Shown: positions 5,616 through 6,548 of the stretch, in pieces
Position numbering within the stretch: the stretch's first letter is position 1
Layout: each line of letters begins with the position of its first letter
From: Magnetospirillum sp.
GTDB lineage: Bacteria; Pseudomonadota; Alphaproteobacteria; Rhodospirillales; Magnetospirillaceae
Assembly (NCBI GenBank): GCA_020217035.1
Contig: JAIWOG010000315.1
Span: 1 to 6,548 of the forward strand
Direction: 5' to 3'
Length of the DNA: 6,548 bases
Translations under genes and position numbers: made by a program
The notes under the pieces: generated by a model
The model's input: the letters and a program-made list of their open reading frames with translations, nothing else
Told to the model about the DNA's origin: nothing
Databases searched by the model: none

Positions 5616-6548
5616 ATGAAACGTTCCCACGCTCCGCATGCGCACATGGCCCCGGTGGACATTGTCGGCATACCCGAGCCGCATCTGCGCGAGCATTTGG
5701 AACACATCCTGGCTGAAGACAGCGCCCAAGGCGCCGAACCGCAAAGCCTGCTGGGACTGGCCCGTCACTTCGAGGACGAAGGCGCCCCCCATCAAGACTT
5801 GCCCCCGGACGAGGGTGCCGAAGGCCACGAGGACATGCTGCCGCAACTGCGTCTGGTCGACGCTTTGCTGGGAAAGTCCCCCCGCCACCCCCCACAACCC
5901 GAGCGCCGGCCGTTCGCCGAACTGATCACCGCCGAGCAAAACCGGCGTCAACGCCGCAAACGGCTAAGCCGCCCCCCCGACAGTGTCGAATCTTTGCCGC
6001 CCCCTTCCCCGCAAGCGGAAAACGACCGTCTGCTGCTGGAAGAAATCGGCCGCAAGCCGCCGCATCCCAGCGGCGGCTGGGTTGCCGAAACGCCAGAACC
6101 TTCCCCCCCGCCGGTCGACACGCAGGACAGCTCGCCACCGCCTGCTTTCTCGTTGGGGGACGAGGTGATGGACGGGTTCGTGTCGGCGCCGGTTACCCCA
6201 CCGCGCGACATGCCTGTGGCGGAAACGTCGGACAGTGAACAAACCGCGCCTTCCAAAGCGGAACCCAGCCCCCCGATTGCCCTGAAGGTCAAACGGAAGG
6301 AAAAGACGCCGACTGCGCCGGCTGAGCCCCCCCCGCCCCCGTTTGCCAAGCCGGCGGTCACGATGAAGGTCAAGGGCAAACCGCGACGCCCCGCCGCCGT
6401 CACCCCACCGCCGGTGGACGAAACGCCGCCCCCGCCCGACGCCGCGCCCGAAGTGCCGGCACCGCCGGAAGACCAGGCCGCCGCCAAGCCGGCGGTCACG
6501 ATGAAGGTCAAGGGCAAGCCGCGACGACCCGCCGCCGTCACCCCACCG
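5616..6548 (+). CDS. Unrecognised His- and Pro-rich protein with basic repeats, 3'-partial
   Basis: I do not recognise this gene. ATG 5616 is the first ATG after an in-frame stop at 5583, and the frame stays open for 311 codons to the window end. GGTGA (5607-5611), four bases before the ATG, could serve as a partial Shine-Dalgarno. Residues 1-91 are histidine-rich (ten His) and acidic, with probable helices around HLREHLEHIL (23-32) and MLPQLRLVDALLG (74-86). Residues 100-119 form a short helix-like segment ending in a strongly basic cluster, RRQRRKRLSR (110-119). From about 120 on the chain is proline-rich and probably disordered. It then carries a weak basic block IALKVKRKEK (221-230) and two near-identical blocks, 244-265 and 290-311, built on TMKVKGKPRRPAA, with an acidic Pro-rich spacer between. 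No cysteine, signal peptide or membrane segment is visible. The antisense frame here is Gly-rich, as expected for a complement of Pro codons. Binding to nucleic acid or another acidic partner is a guess from charge alone. Confidence 0.75.
   Translation, partial: MKRSHAPHAHMAPVDIVGIPEPHLREHLEHILAEDSAQGAEPQSLLGLARHFEDEGAPHQDLPPDEGAEGHEDMLPQLRLVDALLGKSPRHPPQPERRPFAELITAEQNRRQRRKRLSRPPDSVESLPPPSPQAENDRLLLEEIGRKPPHPSGGWVAETPEPSPPPVDTQDSSPPPAFSLGDEVMDGFVSAPVTPPRDMPVAETSDSEQTAPSKAEPSPPIALKVKRKEKTPTAPAEPPPPPFAKPAVTMKVKGKPRRPAAVTPPPVDETPPPPDAAPEVPAPPEDQAAAKPAVTMKVKGKPRRPAAVTPP
6345..6548 (+). repeat. In-frame 138-bp-period repeat inside the Pro-rich gene
   Basis: Bases 6345-6410 and 6483-6548 match at 64 of 66 positions; a 72-base spacer separates them. 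Both differences are synonymous (AAA/AAG for Lys, CGC/CGA for Arg), so the 22-residue protein block is identical in the two copies. The period is 46 codons, which preserves the frame. A diverged relative of the block core is encoded at about 6276-6305 (ALKVKRKEK). The second copy runs to the last base of the window, so more copies may follow. Confidence 0.9.

Noticed and set aside
5488..5951. Minus-strand frames over the rsmA 3' end and the start of the Pro-rich gene
   Set aside because: They run antisense across an intergenic gap with no ribosome site or recognisable product, and conflict with the rsmA C-terminus.
5948..6541. 197-codon minus-strand frame opposite the Pro-rich gene, with apparent Gly-rich repeats
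   Set aside because: Its Gly/Ser-rich character is the complement of Pro codons. The sense frame has a promoter candidate, a start, and repeat differences that are silent in that frame, so the sense strand is favoured. It is the least certain of the rejected frames.

Overview
The window is GC-rich, and every gene I can support lies on the + strand. The protein families and the gene order lptD-surA-pdxA-rsmA point to a Gram-negative alphaproteobacterium. A Rhodospirillales member such as Magnetospirillum is my best guess, from general resemblance only. No RNA gene, insertion sequence, CRISPR array or integration site was seen, and no stretch over 300 bases lacks a gene.

Layout. Bases 1-2406 hold the 3' part of lptD, the outer-membrane LPS translocon barrel; its start and signal peptide lie before the window. 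surA, a periplasmic chaperone/prolyl isomerase, follows after 47 bases with a clear ribosome binding site. pdxA (vitamin B6 synthesis) starts 10 bases after the surA stop. rsmA (ksgA), the 16S rRNA adenine dimethyltransferase, starts at a GTG that overlaps the pdxA stop by four bases. The spacing implies a single transcript. lptD and surA are linked by function, because SurA helps outer-membrane barrels, including LptD, to fold. pdxA and rsmA are housekeeping genes that travel with them in many proteobacteria. In E. coli this block is followed by apaG-apaH; here it is not.

The 39-base gap after rsmA carries a candidate sigma70-type promoter with an extended -10. A 10-bp-arm imperfect inverted repeat covers nearly all of it. 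The predicted transcription start falls on or next to the ATG of the next gene.

That gene (5616 to the window end, still open after 311 codons) is the unfamiliar part. It encodes a cysteine-free, histidine-rich then proline-rich protein with no membrane segment in the visible part. It ends in near-identical basic repeat blocks (64 of 66 bases the same) separated by acidic proline-rich spacers. I do not recognise its family, and it is the main candidate here for something undescribed.
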